The notes beneath the pieces were generated by a model. That model ran no database searches and was not told the origin of the DNA. It was given only the letters and a program-made list of their open reading frames with translations. From NCBI GenBank assembly GCA_963823215.1, contig CAWGKT010000012.1:930001-994000 (forward strand): 64,000 nucleotides of DNA. The letters run 5' to 3'. The translations under genes were made by a program, and so were the position numbers. This stretch comes from CAIWHR01 sp963823215 (lineage in GTDB: Bacteria > Pseudomonadota > Gammaproteobacteria > Burkholderiales > Casimicrobiaceae). Positions 17,635 to 26,645 of the stretch are shown here, piece after piece. Position 1 is the stretch's first letter. The number at the start of each line of letters is the position of its first letter.

Positions 17635-19263
17635 ATGACCGAACCGTTGCAACCCGGTAGCCCGGGTGCGCAATCCTCTGCGGTCGGATCCGGCGAACCG
17701 CGGGCGCTGGCCTTTGCCGACGTGGAGACCGCCAAGCGGTGGGCGCACGCGCTGCCGCTCACCAATGTCGCGCTGGTCTGCGAAACAGTGCAAGGCCAGC
17801 TGAAGGCGTTCGCGGCGGCTGCCTTTCCCCCGCGGGAACGCGCGACGATTGCCGAGGTGTTGCGCGATCTCGTCGCCCATCTGCACACGGAGCTCGCGCG
17901 CCGATATGCGGGGAAGGGTCAGCCGGCGGTGGATCGCGAGCTCGAAGCCGCCGAGCAGGCGATCGCTCTGTGGCAGGGTCTCTGGGAGCAGTACTCGACG
18001 TGTCTCAAGCCGCTGCTCGAGGGCGACCCAGAGCTCCAGGGCGTCAAGCCCAAGATCCTCCAGCGTGGGCTGTACGTCGGCAAGCAGCTGGTGCTGGCGC
18101 ACGGCCTCGCCCGGCGCACGGTGCCGCGAGCACTGTGGCAGGAGTTGCATGCGTATTACCGGCTGGCCGAATTGCTGGATTGCGCGGTTACCGCCGTCTC
18201 GGATAACCTGCTCCCCAACGCCGTCGGCATTTCCTGCTATTCGACGTACTCTCATGCGCTGCTGCTCGGACTCGCCGACCCTTGCGCGATGACCGTGAAG
18301 CAGATCGAGCTCACCGACCGCTGGCTCGCGATGTGGGCGCGCAAGGTGTTCCCCTATGCGCAGCAGCGCGAAACCGAGGGCCCCGTCATCCTGATCGATC
18401 TCGACGGAGGGAGCGGCGCGACGCTGGTCGCGAGCGCTCCCGCGAGCTCGGCAGCGTCCATGCGGTTCGGCTATCCCGGCAAACTCGCCAACAGCGTGCG
18501 CGGGCGGTTGAAGCGCCTCCAGTCCGGGGCCAATCCGGCGGAGCTGCAGCTCGGTCACGATTGCAGCATCGAGCAGTGCACGGCGCTGCTCGGACACCTC
18601 GATGCGCGCTGGTACCAGGTGCCCCGGCGCATGACGGACGCGCCGGTCAAGACATTCGAGCTCTGCGTCGGCGGGCTTCCGGCCGCCTACTTTCGCGCCG
18701 CTGGGCACTCCTTCGAACCGAAGGATCCTGCGGGCCGGATGTCCTTTGCGGAAGCGCAGCAGCTGCAGGCGATCGCCGCGGTACCGGACTACGACCGCGG
18801 CCGCGAGGCGGCAGACCATGAATGGGCATGGGAGCAATGGCACGGTGCCTACGAGTGGCGCGAGGCGCGCGTCGGGCGGGATTCTGAGGCGCGACACCGC
18901 TGGATCCTGGACCAGCTGGTCATTGCGCGCAGTGACGGGCAGGTGCGCGTCGGTTTCGTCACGCGCGTCACCCAGGGCGCGGAGGGACAACTGGGGCTGT
19001 CGCTGCGGCTATGGTCCGGCGTGCCACGGCCGATGACGCTGCTGCCTCTTTCGACGGCGGGCGCCGAGGATTCGCCGCTGCCGGCGTTGCTGCTCGACGA
19101 AACGCCCGACGACAAGGCATGCCTCGTGCTCCCGCCGCGGACGTTCAATCCGAGCCGCGTGCTGAAGACACTCGACCCCGGACGCGAGCGGCGGTTCCGC
19201 CTGACACGGCTCTTGCAGCGCGGCTTCGACTTCGAGCGCGCCGCGTTCGAAGAGAGCACTTGA
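17635..19263 (+). CDS. Conserved-looking 542-residue cytoplasmic protein, unrecognised
   Basis: The ATG at 17635 follows the HIT gene by 14 bp. There is no signal peptide or membrane segment. Residues about 25-260 look helical and include VETAKRWAHALPLTNVALVC and WEQYSTCLKPLLEG. The middle part contains GPVILIDLDGGSGATL, and the C-terminal 150 residues look beta-rich (VRVGFVTRVTQGAEGQLGLS). The layout recalls betaproteobacterial signalling proteins with a PilZ-like tail, but no RxxxR motif was found, so I do not assign one. Confidence 0.5.
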   Translation: MTEPLQPGSPGAQSSAVGSGEPRALAFADVETAKRWAHALPLTNVALVCETVQGQLKAFAAAAFPPRERATIAEVLRDLVAHLHTELARRYAGKGQPAVDRELEAAEQAIALWQGLWEQYSTCLKPLLEGDPELQGVKPKILQRGLYVGKQLVLAHGLARRTVPRALWQELHAYYRLAELLDCAVTAVSDNLLPNAVGISCYSTYSHALLLGLADPCAMTVKQIELTDRWLAMWARKVFPYAQQRETEGPVILIDLDGGSGATLVASAPASSAASMRFGYPGKLANSVRGRLKRLQSGANPAELQLGHDCSIEQCTALLGHLDARWYQVPRRMTDAPVKTFELCVGGLPAAYFRAAGHSFEPKDPAGRMSFAEAQQLQAIAAVPDYDRGREAADHEWAWEQWHGAYEWREARVGRDSEARHRWILDQLVIARSDGQVRVGFVTRVTQGAEGQLGLSLRLWSGVPRPMTLLPLSTAGAEDSPLPALLLDETPDDKACLVLPPRTFNPSRVLKTLDPGRERRFRLTRLLQRGFDFERAAFEEST

Positions 19264-19306
19264 GCCAGGCCGTGCCGCGTGCGGCACGGCGGAGCCACCG
19301 GTCACC

Positions 19307-21340
19307 ATGCCGAACCGACTCGCCGGTGAGACGAGCCCGTATCTGCTCCAGCACGCGGGGAATCCGGTCGACTGGCAGCCATGGGACGACGAGGCGCTCA
19401 CGCTCGCGCGGCGCGAAGGGCGACCGATACTGCTGTCGATCGGATATTCCGCATGCCACTGGTGCCACGTGATGGCACACGAATCGTTCGAGGATCCGCA
19501 GGTTGCCGCGGCGATGAACGCCGCTTTCGTCAACATCAAGGTCGACCGTGAGGAGCGGCCCGACCTCGATCAGATCTATCAGACCGCGCACGCGCTGCTC
19601 ACCCGGCGTTCGGGCGGCTGGCCACTGACGATGTTCCTGACGCCGGAGGGCGCGCCGTTCTTCGGCGGCACCTATTTTCCCCGGGACGGGCGCCACGGAC
19701 TGCCGGGGTTTCTCGATCTGCTGCCGCGCATCGCCGCGGCCTACCGCGAGCGCGGAGCCGACATTGCCGAGCAAGCTTTGCAGCTGAGGGCCGCGCTGGC
19801 GAGCCTCGAGCCCGCGCCCGCCGGATTGGGCGCGCTTCCCGTTGCCACGGTGGCGGCCGCGCTGGCCGAGCTCAAACGGCGTTTCGATCCGGAGCGCGGC
19901 GGGTTCGGCGCCGCGCCCAAGTTTCCGCACGCGACCGACCTCGAGCTCTGCCTGCACGAGCACGCCAGGAGCGGCGATGCCGACGCCCTGGCGATGGTCC
20001 GCGTCACGCTGGAGAGGATGGGCGATGGCGGCATCCACGACCAGCTGGGCGGCGGGTTCTGCCGTTACAGCGTCGATGCCGAGTGGTCGGTCCCGCATTT
20101 CGAGAAGATGCTCTATGACAACGGCCCGTTGCTGGCGCTCTACGCCGATCTCGCGCGGATAACCGGCGATGCGCGCTTCGCCGACGTGGCGCGTGGCATC
20201 GTTGGCTGGATGACGAGGGAATTGCGCGCGGGCGATGGCGCCTTCTTCTCGAGCCTGGACGCCGACAGCGAGGGCGAGGAGGGCAAATTCTACGTCTGGT
20301 CGCGCGACGAGGCGCGCGCGCTGCTCACGCCAGAACTCCATGCGGTTGCGGCGTCGTACTACGGGCTGGATGGCGCGCCGAACTTCGAGGGACACGCGTG
20401 GAATCTCCGCGTGCGCGCGCCGCTCGCCGACGTCGCGGCGCGTCTGTCGATCTCGCTGGACGAGGCCGCGCGGCGACTCGCGGACGCGAAGGCCGCGTTG
20501 TTCGCCGCGCGCGCGGCCCGGGTTCGGCCCGGCCGCGACGACAAGATCCTGACCTCGTGGAACGCGCTCGCCATCGCCGGCCTCGCACGCGCCGCGCGTG
20601 CGCTGGACGAGCCGCTCTGGATCGACCTCGCGATCGCGGCCACGGACGCGCTTCGGCGCACGGCGTGGCGCGAGGGCCGGCTCCTCGCCACGCGGAAGGA
20701 CGAACGCGCGCACCTCAACGGCTATCTCGACGACTACGCGTTCCTGCTCTGCGCGTTGCTGGAGCTCCTGCAGGCGCGGTTTCGCGCCGAGGATTTCGCA
20801 TGGGCGCGCGAGCTCGCGGACGTCCTGTTACGCGAGTTCGAGGACCCCGAGCATGGTGGGTTCTTTTTCACGAGCCACGATCACGAACAGCTCTTTCACC
20901 GGACCAAGCCCGGGCACGACAACGCAACGCCGTCCGGCAATGGCGTCGCCGCCGGCGCGCTCATCGCGCTGGGGCACCTGTGCGGCGAGCCGCGCTACGT
21001 GGAGGCGGGCGAACGCGCGGTGCGGCTTTTCGGGCCGGCCCTGGCGCAGTCACCAGGAGGGTACGCCTCGGTGCTGGCGGCGCTCGCCACCGTGGAGGAG
21101 CCGCCGGCGTCGGTGCTGCTGACCGGCGACCGGAAGGTCTGCTCCGCATGGCAGCGCTCGCTGGAGCGCCGCCTGCGCCCGACGGTGCGCATATTCAACG
21201 TCGCGGGCGTCGCGTTGCCGACCGCGCTCGCCAAGGGCCCGGCCCCTTCAGCCGGGGCGCTCGCGTGGGTCTGCCGCGGCACGCAGTGCCTGCCCGCGAT
21301 CGCCGATCTCGCCCGGCTCGAGGCCGAGATCACGAGATGA
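19307..21340 (+). CDS. YyaL/DUF255 protein: thioredoxin-like domain plus (alpha/alpha)6-like domain
   Basis: A 677-residue protein beginning MPNRLAGETSPYLLQHAGNP, the standard start of this family. A thioredoxin-like domain (about 1-170) carries CHWCHVM near residue 50 (a CxxC pair) and is followed by a long helical domain resembling cellobiose 2-epimerase or glycosidase toroids (GGIHDQLGGGFCRYSVDAEW; VPHFEKMLYDNG). Human SPATA20 belongs here. Biochemical function is unsettled. It lies 43 bp after the 542-aa gene. Confidence 0.85.
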   Translation: MPNRLAGETSPYLLQHAGNPVDWQPWDDEALTLARREGRPILLSIGYSACHWCHVMAHESFEDPQVAAAMNAAFVNIKVDREERPDLDQIYQTAHALLTRRSGGWPLTMFLTPEGAPFFGGTYFPRDGRHGLPGFLDLLPRIAAAYRERGADIAEQALQLRAALASLEPAPAGLGALPVATVAAALAELKRRFDPERGGFGAAPKFPHATDLELCLHEHARSGDADALAMVRVTLERMGDGGIHDQLGGGFCRYSVDAEWSVPHFEKMLYDNGPLLALYADLARITGDARFADVARGIVGWMTRELRAGDGAFFSSLDADSEGEEGKFYVWSRDEARALLTPELHAVAASYYGLDGAPNFEGHAWNLRVRAPLADVAARLSISLDEAARRLADAKAALFAARAARVRPGRDDKILTSWNALAIAGLARAARALDEPLWIDLAIAATDALRRTAWREGRLLATRKDERAHLNGYLDDYAFLLCALLELLQARFRAEDFAWARELADVLLREFEDPEHGGFFFTSHDHEQLFHRTKPGHDNATPSGNGVAAGALIALGHLCGEPRYVEAGERAVRLFGPALAQSPGGYASVLAALATVEEPPASVLLTGDRKVCSAWQRSLERRLRPTVRIFNVAGVALPTALAKGPAPSAGALAWVCRGTQCLPAIADLARLEAEITR

Positions 21341-21469
21341 AGGAACGACTCGACTGCACGGCGCGTCAACGCTGTGCGCCGGCCGCGCGTTCAATGACAG
21401 CGAGTGGCGACCGGGACTGCGTTCCGGTACCATTCTCCCCGCTTACCCATCCGCCCTTTCGGAGTCCCG

Positions 21470-21781
21470 ATGAAGATTGCCGCTGTTGTCCTCGCCGCCG
21501 GATTGCTTGCAACCGGCGCGGTTTCCGCCCAATCGGGTGAAGACCTGCTGAAAAAGTCGGGCTGCACGGCCTGCCACTCCAACGACAAGAAAGTCGTCGG
21601 CCCCGCCTACAAGGACGTCGCGGCGAAATACAGGAGCGACGCGGGTGCCGCGGCCAAGCTGGCCGAAAAGGTGAAAAAGGGCGGACAGGGCGTCTGGGGT
21701 CCGGTGCCGATGCCGCCCAACCCGGCGGTCTCGGACGCCGACATGAAGACGATGATCGCGTACATACTCGCGCTGAAGTAA
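21470..21781 (+). CDS. Periplasmic class I cytochrome c (c551/c552-like)
   Basis: A 103-residue precursor with a 20-residue signal peptide (MKIAAVVLAAGLLATGAVSA). The haem site CTACH is at C32, C35 and H36, and a Met ligand is likely in PVPMPPNP. The C-terminus has the usual YILALK helix. Size and Met loop match monohaem cytochrome c551/c552-type electron carriers. It begins 129 bp after the YyaL gene and is followed by the glycine riboswitch, so it probably ends its transcription unit. Confidence 0.88.
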   Translation: MKIAAVVLAAGLLATGAVSAQSGEDLLKKSGCTACHSNDKKVVGPAYKDVAAKYRSDAGAAAKLAEKVKKGGQGVWGPVPMPPNPAVSDADMKTMIAYILALK

Positions 21782-21864
21782 TCGGGCGGATGTTCCCGCT
21801 GCCGCGGCGGCGCCGGCGGAATCGCTTTGACAGGCGCCGGGCTCCGACGGTACTCTAGCGGGGT

Positions 21865-22060
21865 CCGTGCAGGAGAGTGCGGCGCCGGGATGCTCCGGCG
21901 CGGCCGCCGAAGGCGCAACTCCCGCAATCGCTCAGGCAACAGGGACTGCGCGGGCGCAATTCGCATCTGGAGAGCGGTCGCGCCGCGTGGCGGCGGTGGC
22001 CCACCGAAGGGGCACCCGGCGTCTGGCAGCGCCGCAATCTCTCAGGTAAAGAGGACAGAC
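21865..22060 (+). promoter_or_regulatory. Tandem glycine riboswitch
   Basis: Two glycine aptamers in a row. Aptamer 1 (about 21868-21946) has GGAGAG, CCGCCGAAGGCGCAA and CTCAGGCAACAGGGACTG. Aptamer 2 (about 21966-22060) has GGAGAG, CCACCGAAGGGGCA and CTCAGGTAAAGAGGACAGA. These conserved cores, the linker and the position before gcvT match the known tandem switch that turns on the glycine cleavage operon when glycine binds. Confidence 0.92.
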
Positions 22061-22061
22061 G

Positions 22062-22099
22062 GGGTGAAGCGCGACGATCGCTTCGCCCTTTTGCTTTTT
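22062..22099 (+). terminator. Riboswitch expression platform: intrinsic terminator
   Basis: A 10-bp stem (22062-22071 with 22079-22088, one G-U pair, 7-base loop) is followed by TTTTGCTTTTT. It lies directly after aptamer 2 and 17 bases before the gcvT start. It is presumably relieved when glycine binds, giving transcription antitermination. Confidence 0.85.
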
Positions 22100-22115
22100 C
22101 CGTCGGGAGATGCGC

Positions 22116-23222
22116 ATGCTGAAGCAGACACCCCTGAACGCCGCCCATCGCGCCGCAGGCGCGCGCATGGTGGATTTCGGCGGCTGGGACATGCCGGTGA
22201 ACTACGGCTCGCAGATCGACGAGCACCGCGCGGTGCGCACCGCCGCCGGGATGTTCGACGTCTCGCACATGCGCGTTGTCGATCTCGAAGGCGCGGGCGC
22301 GCGCGACTTCCTGCGCTACGTGCTCGCCAATAACGTCGATCGGTTGCAGTCCGCGGGAAAGGCGCTGTATTCCTGCCTGCTCAAGCCGGACGGCACGGTC
22401 ATCGACGACCTGATCGTCTATTTCTTCCGCGAGGACTTCTTCCGACTCGTCGTCAACGCGGGCACGGCGGACAAGGATATCGCGTGGTTTCGGGCGCATA
22501 TTGCCGCGCGCGCGCCGGTGCTGAAGCTCACGCCGCGCACCGATCTTGCGATCATCGCCGTGCAGGGGCCCAGCGCGCGCGCGGCGCTGCCACAGGCGTT
22601 GCCCGCCGCCGGGACCCCCGTCGCCACGCTGAAGCCGTTCAACGCCGCCATCGTGGCCGGGGCTTCCGGGGACGTCATGGTCGCGCGGACCGGCTACACC
22701 GGCGAGGACGGTTTTGAGGTCGTCTGTCCGGTCGAGGACGCCGAAGGCCTGTGGACCCGCCTTCGCGCGGCCGGCGTCGCCCCCTGCGGGCTTGGCGCGC
22801 GGGACACGCTTCGACTCGAAGCCGGCATGAACCTGTACGGGCAGGACATGGACGAAACCGTGTCGCCGCTGGAGGCCGGGCTCGCGTGGACCGTGGACCT
22901 CGCGAGCCCGCGCGACTTCATCGGCAAGGCGGCGCTCGTCGCGCATCCGCCTGCGCGACAGCTCGTCGGGCTCGTGCTGCTCGACAAGGGCGGCGTGTTG
23001 CGGGCGCATCAAACCGTGCATTCGGACCGGGGCGAGGGCGAGATCACGAGCGGCACCTTCAGCCCTACGCTCAACCGGTCGATCGCCTTCGCCCGGTTGC
23101 CTGCAGGGGTTGCGCCGGGCGATGCGGTGAAGGTGGTCGTCCGGGATCGCCAACTCGCCGCGCGCGTCGTCAAGCTGCCCTTCGCGCGCAACGGGAAAGT
23201 GCTGGTCGACCTGGCGCCCTAG
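22116..23222 (+). CDS. gcvT: Aminomethyltransferase, T-protein of the glycine cleavage system
   Basis: A 368-residue protein starting MLKQTPLNAAHRAAGARMVD. The ATG at 22116 is chosen over ATG 22110 because GGGAG lies six bases upstream. Hallmarks include ARMVDFGGWDMPVNYGSQ and MFDVSHM (N-terminal folate-binding part) and ARDTLRLEAGMNLYGQDMDE. It transfers the aminomethyl carbon from GcvH to tetrahydrofolate, releasing ammonia. It is first in gcvT-gcvH-gcvP under the glycine riboswitch. Confidence 0.95.
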   Translation: MLKQTPLNAAHRAAGARMVDFGGWDMPVNYGSQIDEHRAVRTAAGMFDVSHMRVVDLEGAGARDFLRYVLANNVDRLQSAGKALYSCLLKPDGTVIDDLIVYFFREDFFRLVVNAGTADKDIAWFRAHIAARAPVLKLTPRTDLAIIAVQGPSARAALPQALPAAGTPVATLKPFNAAIVAGASGDVMVARTGYTGEDGFEVVCPVEDAEGLWTRLRAAGVAPCGLGARDTLRLEAGMNLYGQDMDETVSPLEAGLAWTVDLASPRDFIGKAALVAHPPARQLVGLVLLDKGGVLRAHQTVHSDRGEGEITSGTFSPTLNRSIAFARLPAGVAPGDAVKVVVRDRQLAARVVKLPFARNGKVLVDLAP

Positions 23223-23279
23223 CGCGCCGCACCGCGTTCGCCTTCGCCATCATCAACGGACAAGCCCGAGGGAGCAACC

Positions 23280-23663
23280 ATGAACGTTCCAGCAAACCTG
23301 CGGTACACATCGTCGCACGAGTGGGTGCGCACCGAAGCCGATGGCACTGTGTCGATCGGCATCACCGATCATGCGCAGGCTGCTCTCGGCGATCTCGTCT
23401 ATCTCGATCTGCCGGCTGTCGGCCGCAAGCTCGGGGTCGCCGAGGCCTGCGCGGTCGTCGAATCGGTCAAGGCCGCGTCGGACGTCTACGCGCCGCTGGC
23501 GGGCGAGGTCGTGGCCGTCAACGCGGCCGCCGCCGGCGCCCCCGAGCAGGTGAATCAGGATCCGTACGCCGCCTGGCTTTTCCGGCTGAAGCCGGCGGAT
23601 GCCGGCGCGGCGGCCAAGCTTCTCGATGCGCGGGCCTACGAAGCGACGATCGCCGACGCCTGA
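23280..23663 (+). CDS. gcvH: Glycine cleavage system H protein
   Basis: A 127-residue lipoyl carrier. The lipoylated lysine is K64 in VESVKAASDVY; the start SSHEWVR and the middle GDLVYLDLP are typical. It shuttles the aminomethyl group between GcvP, GcvT and the L protein. It sits 57 bp after gcvT with a good AGGGAG site before the ATG. The lipoyl group would be supplied by LipB and LipA encoded at 31-32.7 kb. Confidence 0.95.
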   Translation: MNVPANLRYTSSHEWVRTEADGTVSIGITDHAQAALGDLVYLDLPAVGRKLGVAEACAVVESVKAASDVYAPLAGEVVAVNAAAAGAPEQVNQDPYAAWLFRLKPADAGAAAKLLDARAYEATIADA

Positions 23664-23730
23664 CGCCCACGCGTCCGGTCTTCCGCGCGCGGGGATTGCC
23701 CCGTGGCGCGCCAACGCGAAAAAACACGAC

Positions 23731-26634
23731 ATGAACGATTCCCCGTCCGCCCGCGGTTCCGCCGCGGCAACGCTGCCAACGCTCGAAGATACCGATGCCT
23801 TTGCGGCGCGGCACATCGGCACCGCACTGCAGGACCAGGCGGCGATGCTCGAAGTCCTGGGCTTCGCCTCGCGCGCCGCGCTGATGAACGCGATCGTGCC
23901 AGCCGCGATCCGGCGCAAGGCGCCGCTCGCGCTGCCGGGCGCCATGACCGAAGCGCAGGCGCTGGCCCGAATGCGGTCGATCGCGAGCCGGAACAAGGTG
24001 CTGAAGTCGTTCATCGGCCAGGGCTACTACGGCACGCACACGCCGGGCGTGATCCTGCGCAACGTCCTCGAGAACCCGGCCTGGTACACCGCCTACACGC
24101 CCTATCAGCCCGAGATATCGCAGGGGCGGCTGGAGGCGCTGGTCAACTTCCAGACAATGGTCTGCGACCTGACGGCGATGGCGATCGCCAACGCGTCGAT
24201 GCTGGACGAGGCGACCGCGGCGGCCGAGGCGATGACGCTCTGCCACCGTGTCGGGCGCAGCGAAAGCAACCGCTTCTTCGTGGCCGACGATGTCTTCGCG
24301 CAGACGATCGACGTCGTGCTGACGCGAGCGAAGCCGCTCGCGATCGAGGTTGTGATCGGCCCCGCGGCCGACGCGGCAACGGCCGGGGCTTTCGCGGTCC
24401 TCCTCCAGTATCCGGGGACCAACGGCGACGTGCGCGACTACCGCGCGCTTGCGGAGCTAGTGCACGCCGACGGTGGACACGTCGTCGTTGCCGCCGACCT
24501 CCTCGCGCTGACGCTGCTGACACCGCCCGGCGAATGGGGTGCCGATGTGGTCGTCGGCTCGGCGCAGCGGTTCGGGGTGCCGATGGGCTACGGCGGCCCG
24601 CACGCCGGCTACCTCGCGACGCGCGATGAGCACAAGCGCTCGATGCCCGGCCGCCTCGTCGGCGTCACCGTCGATGCCAACGGCGGTCCCGCCTACCGCC
24701 TGGCGCTGCAGACGCGCGAACAGCACATCCGGCGCGAGAAGGCGACATCGAACATCTGCACGGCGCAGGTGCTCCTCGCGGTGCTCGCGGGGATGTACGC
24801 GGTCTACCACGGCCCTTGCGGCCTCACGACGATCGCGCGCCGCGTGCACCGCCTGACCGCCATCCTGAAGGCGGGCCTGGAACGGCTCGGCCACACCGTG
24901 CCGACGGCGTACTTCTTCGACACGATCGTGGTCGCGACCGGGGATGCCACCGAGCGGATCGCTGATCGCGGCGTCGCGCAGCGGATGAACTTCCGCCGGG
25001 TCGACGCGCGCACGCTGGGCGTATCGCTCGACGAAACGACGACGCGAACCGATGTCGAGGCGATCTGGCAGGCATTCGGCGGCGACGGCGCTTCGGGCGC
25101 GCTCGTGGAGCTCTTCGCCAGCGCGTCCGAAGCGCTGCCGGACGCGCTGCGGCGCGGATCAACGTTTCTCACGCATCCGACGTTCGACCGCTACCACTCG
25201 GAGACCGAGATGCTGCGCTATCTGCGCCGGCTTGCCGACCGGGACATCGCGCTCGACCGGGCGATGATCCCGCTGGGGTCGTGCACGATGAAGCTCAATG
25301 CGACGTCGGAGATGATTCCGGTGACGTGGCCCGAGTTCGGTGACCTGCACCCCTATGCTCCCGCCGATCAGGCCGCGGGCTACGCCGAGCTCGTCGCCGA
25401 ACTCGAGCGCATGCTCTGCGCCGCGACCGGCTACGCGGCGGTGTCGCTGCAGCCCAACGCCGGTTCGCAGGGCGAGTACGCCGGGCTGCTCGTCATTCAG
25501 GCATATCACGCCAGCCGCGGCGAGGGGCATCGCAACGTCTGTCTCATACCCGCGTCCGCGCACGGCACGAATCCGGCGTCGGCGCAGATGGCCGGCATGC
25601 GCGTGGTCGTGGTCGTCTGCGACGGCGAAGGCAACGTCGACATGGCCGACCTCGAAGCAAAGGCGCACGAGCATCGAGCGAATCTGGCGGCGATCATGGT
25701 CACCTATCCGTCCACGCACGGCGTATTCGAGGACGGCATCGGGCGCGTTTGCGCCATCGTGCATGCGCACGGCGGCCAGGTCTACGTCGACGGCGCCAAC
25801 CTCAACGCGCTGGTCGGGCTTGCGGCGCCCGGCGAGTTCGGCGCGGACGTTTCGCATCTGAATTTGCACAAGACGTTCTGCATACCGCACGGGGGCGGCG
25901 GCCCCGGCGTGGGGCCCATCGGCGTGGGCGCGCACCTCGCGCGCTTCCTGCCGGGGCATCGGTACCTGCCGCCGCGAGCGGACGCGATCGGCGCGGTCTC
26001 GGCCGCGCCCTATGGCTCCGCGTCCATCCTTCCCATCTCGTGGATGTACATCGCGATGATGGGCGGCGCAGGGCTGACCGCCGCCACGGAATCGGCGATC
26101 CTCGCCGCGAACTACGTCGCGAAGCGGCTCCAGGCGCACTATCCGGTGCTGTACTCCGGCCCCGGCGGCCTCGTCGCGCACGAGTGCATCCTCGATCTGC
26201 GCCCGCTGAAGGAGGTCGCCGACATCGCGGTGGACGACGTCGCGAAACGGCTGATCGACTACGGCTTCCATGCGCCCGACGATGAGCTTCCCCGTGGCCG
26301 GCACGCTGATGGTCGAGCCGACGGAAAGCGAATCGAAGGCCGAGCTCGACCGCTTCGTCGACGCGATGATCGCAATCCGCGGCGAGATCCGCGCCATCGA
26401 GGAGGGCCGGGCCGATCGCGCCGACAATGTGCTGAAGCACGCACCGCACACCGCGGCGGCGCTGCACCGCCGACCAGTGGCGCCACGCCTATCGTCGAGA
26501 GGATGCCGCGTATCCGGTCGCCTCGCTGCAGCGATGCGAAATACTGGCCGCCGGTCGCGCGAATCGACAACGTCTATGGCGACCGCCACCTGTTCTGCAG
26601 CTGCATTCCGCTTTCCCAGCCCGTACCCGCCTGA
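23731..26634 (+). CDS. gcvP: Glycine dehydrogenase (decarboxylating), P protein, with three compensating frameshifts near the C-terminus
   Basis: The 967-codon frame has the normal N-terminus (FAARHIGTALQDQAAMLEVL), the PLP lysine near residue 714 in NLHKTFCIPHGGGGPG, and the natural end DNVYGDRHLFCSC. Between about 26278 and 26540, however, the conserved sequence lies in the other two frames: TMSFPVAGTLMVEPTESESK in frame +1 and TADQWRHAYRREDAAY in frame +2. Three single-base shifts near 26278, 26463 and 26537 add up to zero. As written, about 87 residues are scrambled, which probably disables the enzyme unless these are sequence errors. Confidence 0.88.
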   Translation: MNDSPSARGSAAATLPTLEDTDAFAARHIGTALQDQAAMLEVLGFASRAALMNAIVPAAIRRKAPLALPGAMTEAQALARMRSIASRNKVLKSFIGQGYYGTHTPGVILRNVLENPAWYTAYTPYQPEISQGRLEALVNFQTMVCDLTAMAIANASMLDEATAAAEAMTLCHRVGRSESNRFFVADDVFAQTIDVVLTRAKPLAIEVVIGPAADAATAGAFAVLLQYPGTNGDVRDYRALAELVHADGGHVVVAADLLALTLLTPPGEWGADVVVGSAQRFGVPMGYGGPHAGYLATRDEHKRSMPGRLVGVTVDANGGPAYRLALQTREQHIRREKATSNICTAQVLLAVLAGMYAVYHGPCGLTTIARRVHRLTAILKAGLERLGHTVPTAYFFDTIVVATGDATERIADRGVAQRMNFRRVDARTLGVSLDETTTRTDVEAIWQAFGGDGASGALVELFASASEALPDALRRGSTFLTHPTFDRYHSETEMLRYLRRLADRDIALDRAMIPLGSCTMKLNATSEMIPVTWPEFGDLHPYAPADQAAGYAELVAELERMLCAATGYAAVSLQPNAGSQGEYAGLLVIQAYHASRGEGHRNVCLIPASAHGTNPASAQMAGMRVVVVVCDGEGNVDMADLEAKAHEHRANLAAIMVTYPSTHGVFEDGIGRVCAIVHAHGGQVYVDGANLNALVGLAAPGEFGADVSHLNLHKTFCIPHGGGGPGVGPIGVGAHLARFLPGHRYLPPRADAIGAVSAAPYGSASILPISWMYIAMMGGAGLTAATESAILAANYVAKRLQAHYPVLYSGPGGLVAHECILDLRPLKEVADIAVDDVAKRLIDYGFHAPDDELPRGRHADGRADGKRIEGRARPLRRRDDRNPRRDPRHRGGPGRSRRQCAEARTAHRGGAAPPTSGATPIVERMPRIRSPRCSDAKYWPPVARIDNVYGDRHLFCSCIPLSQPVPA

Positions 26635-26645
26635 CGGTTCGCCGC

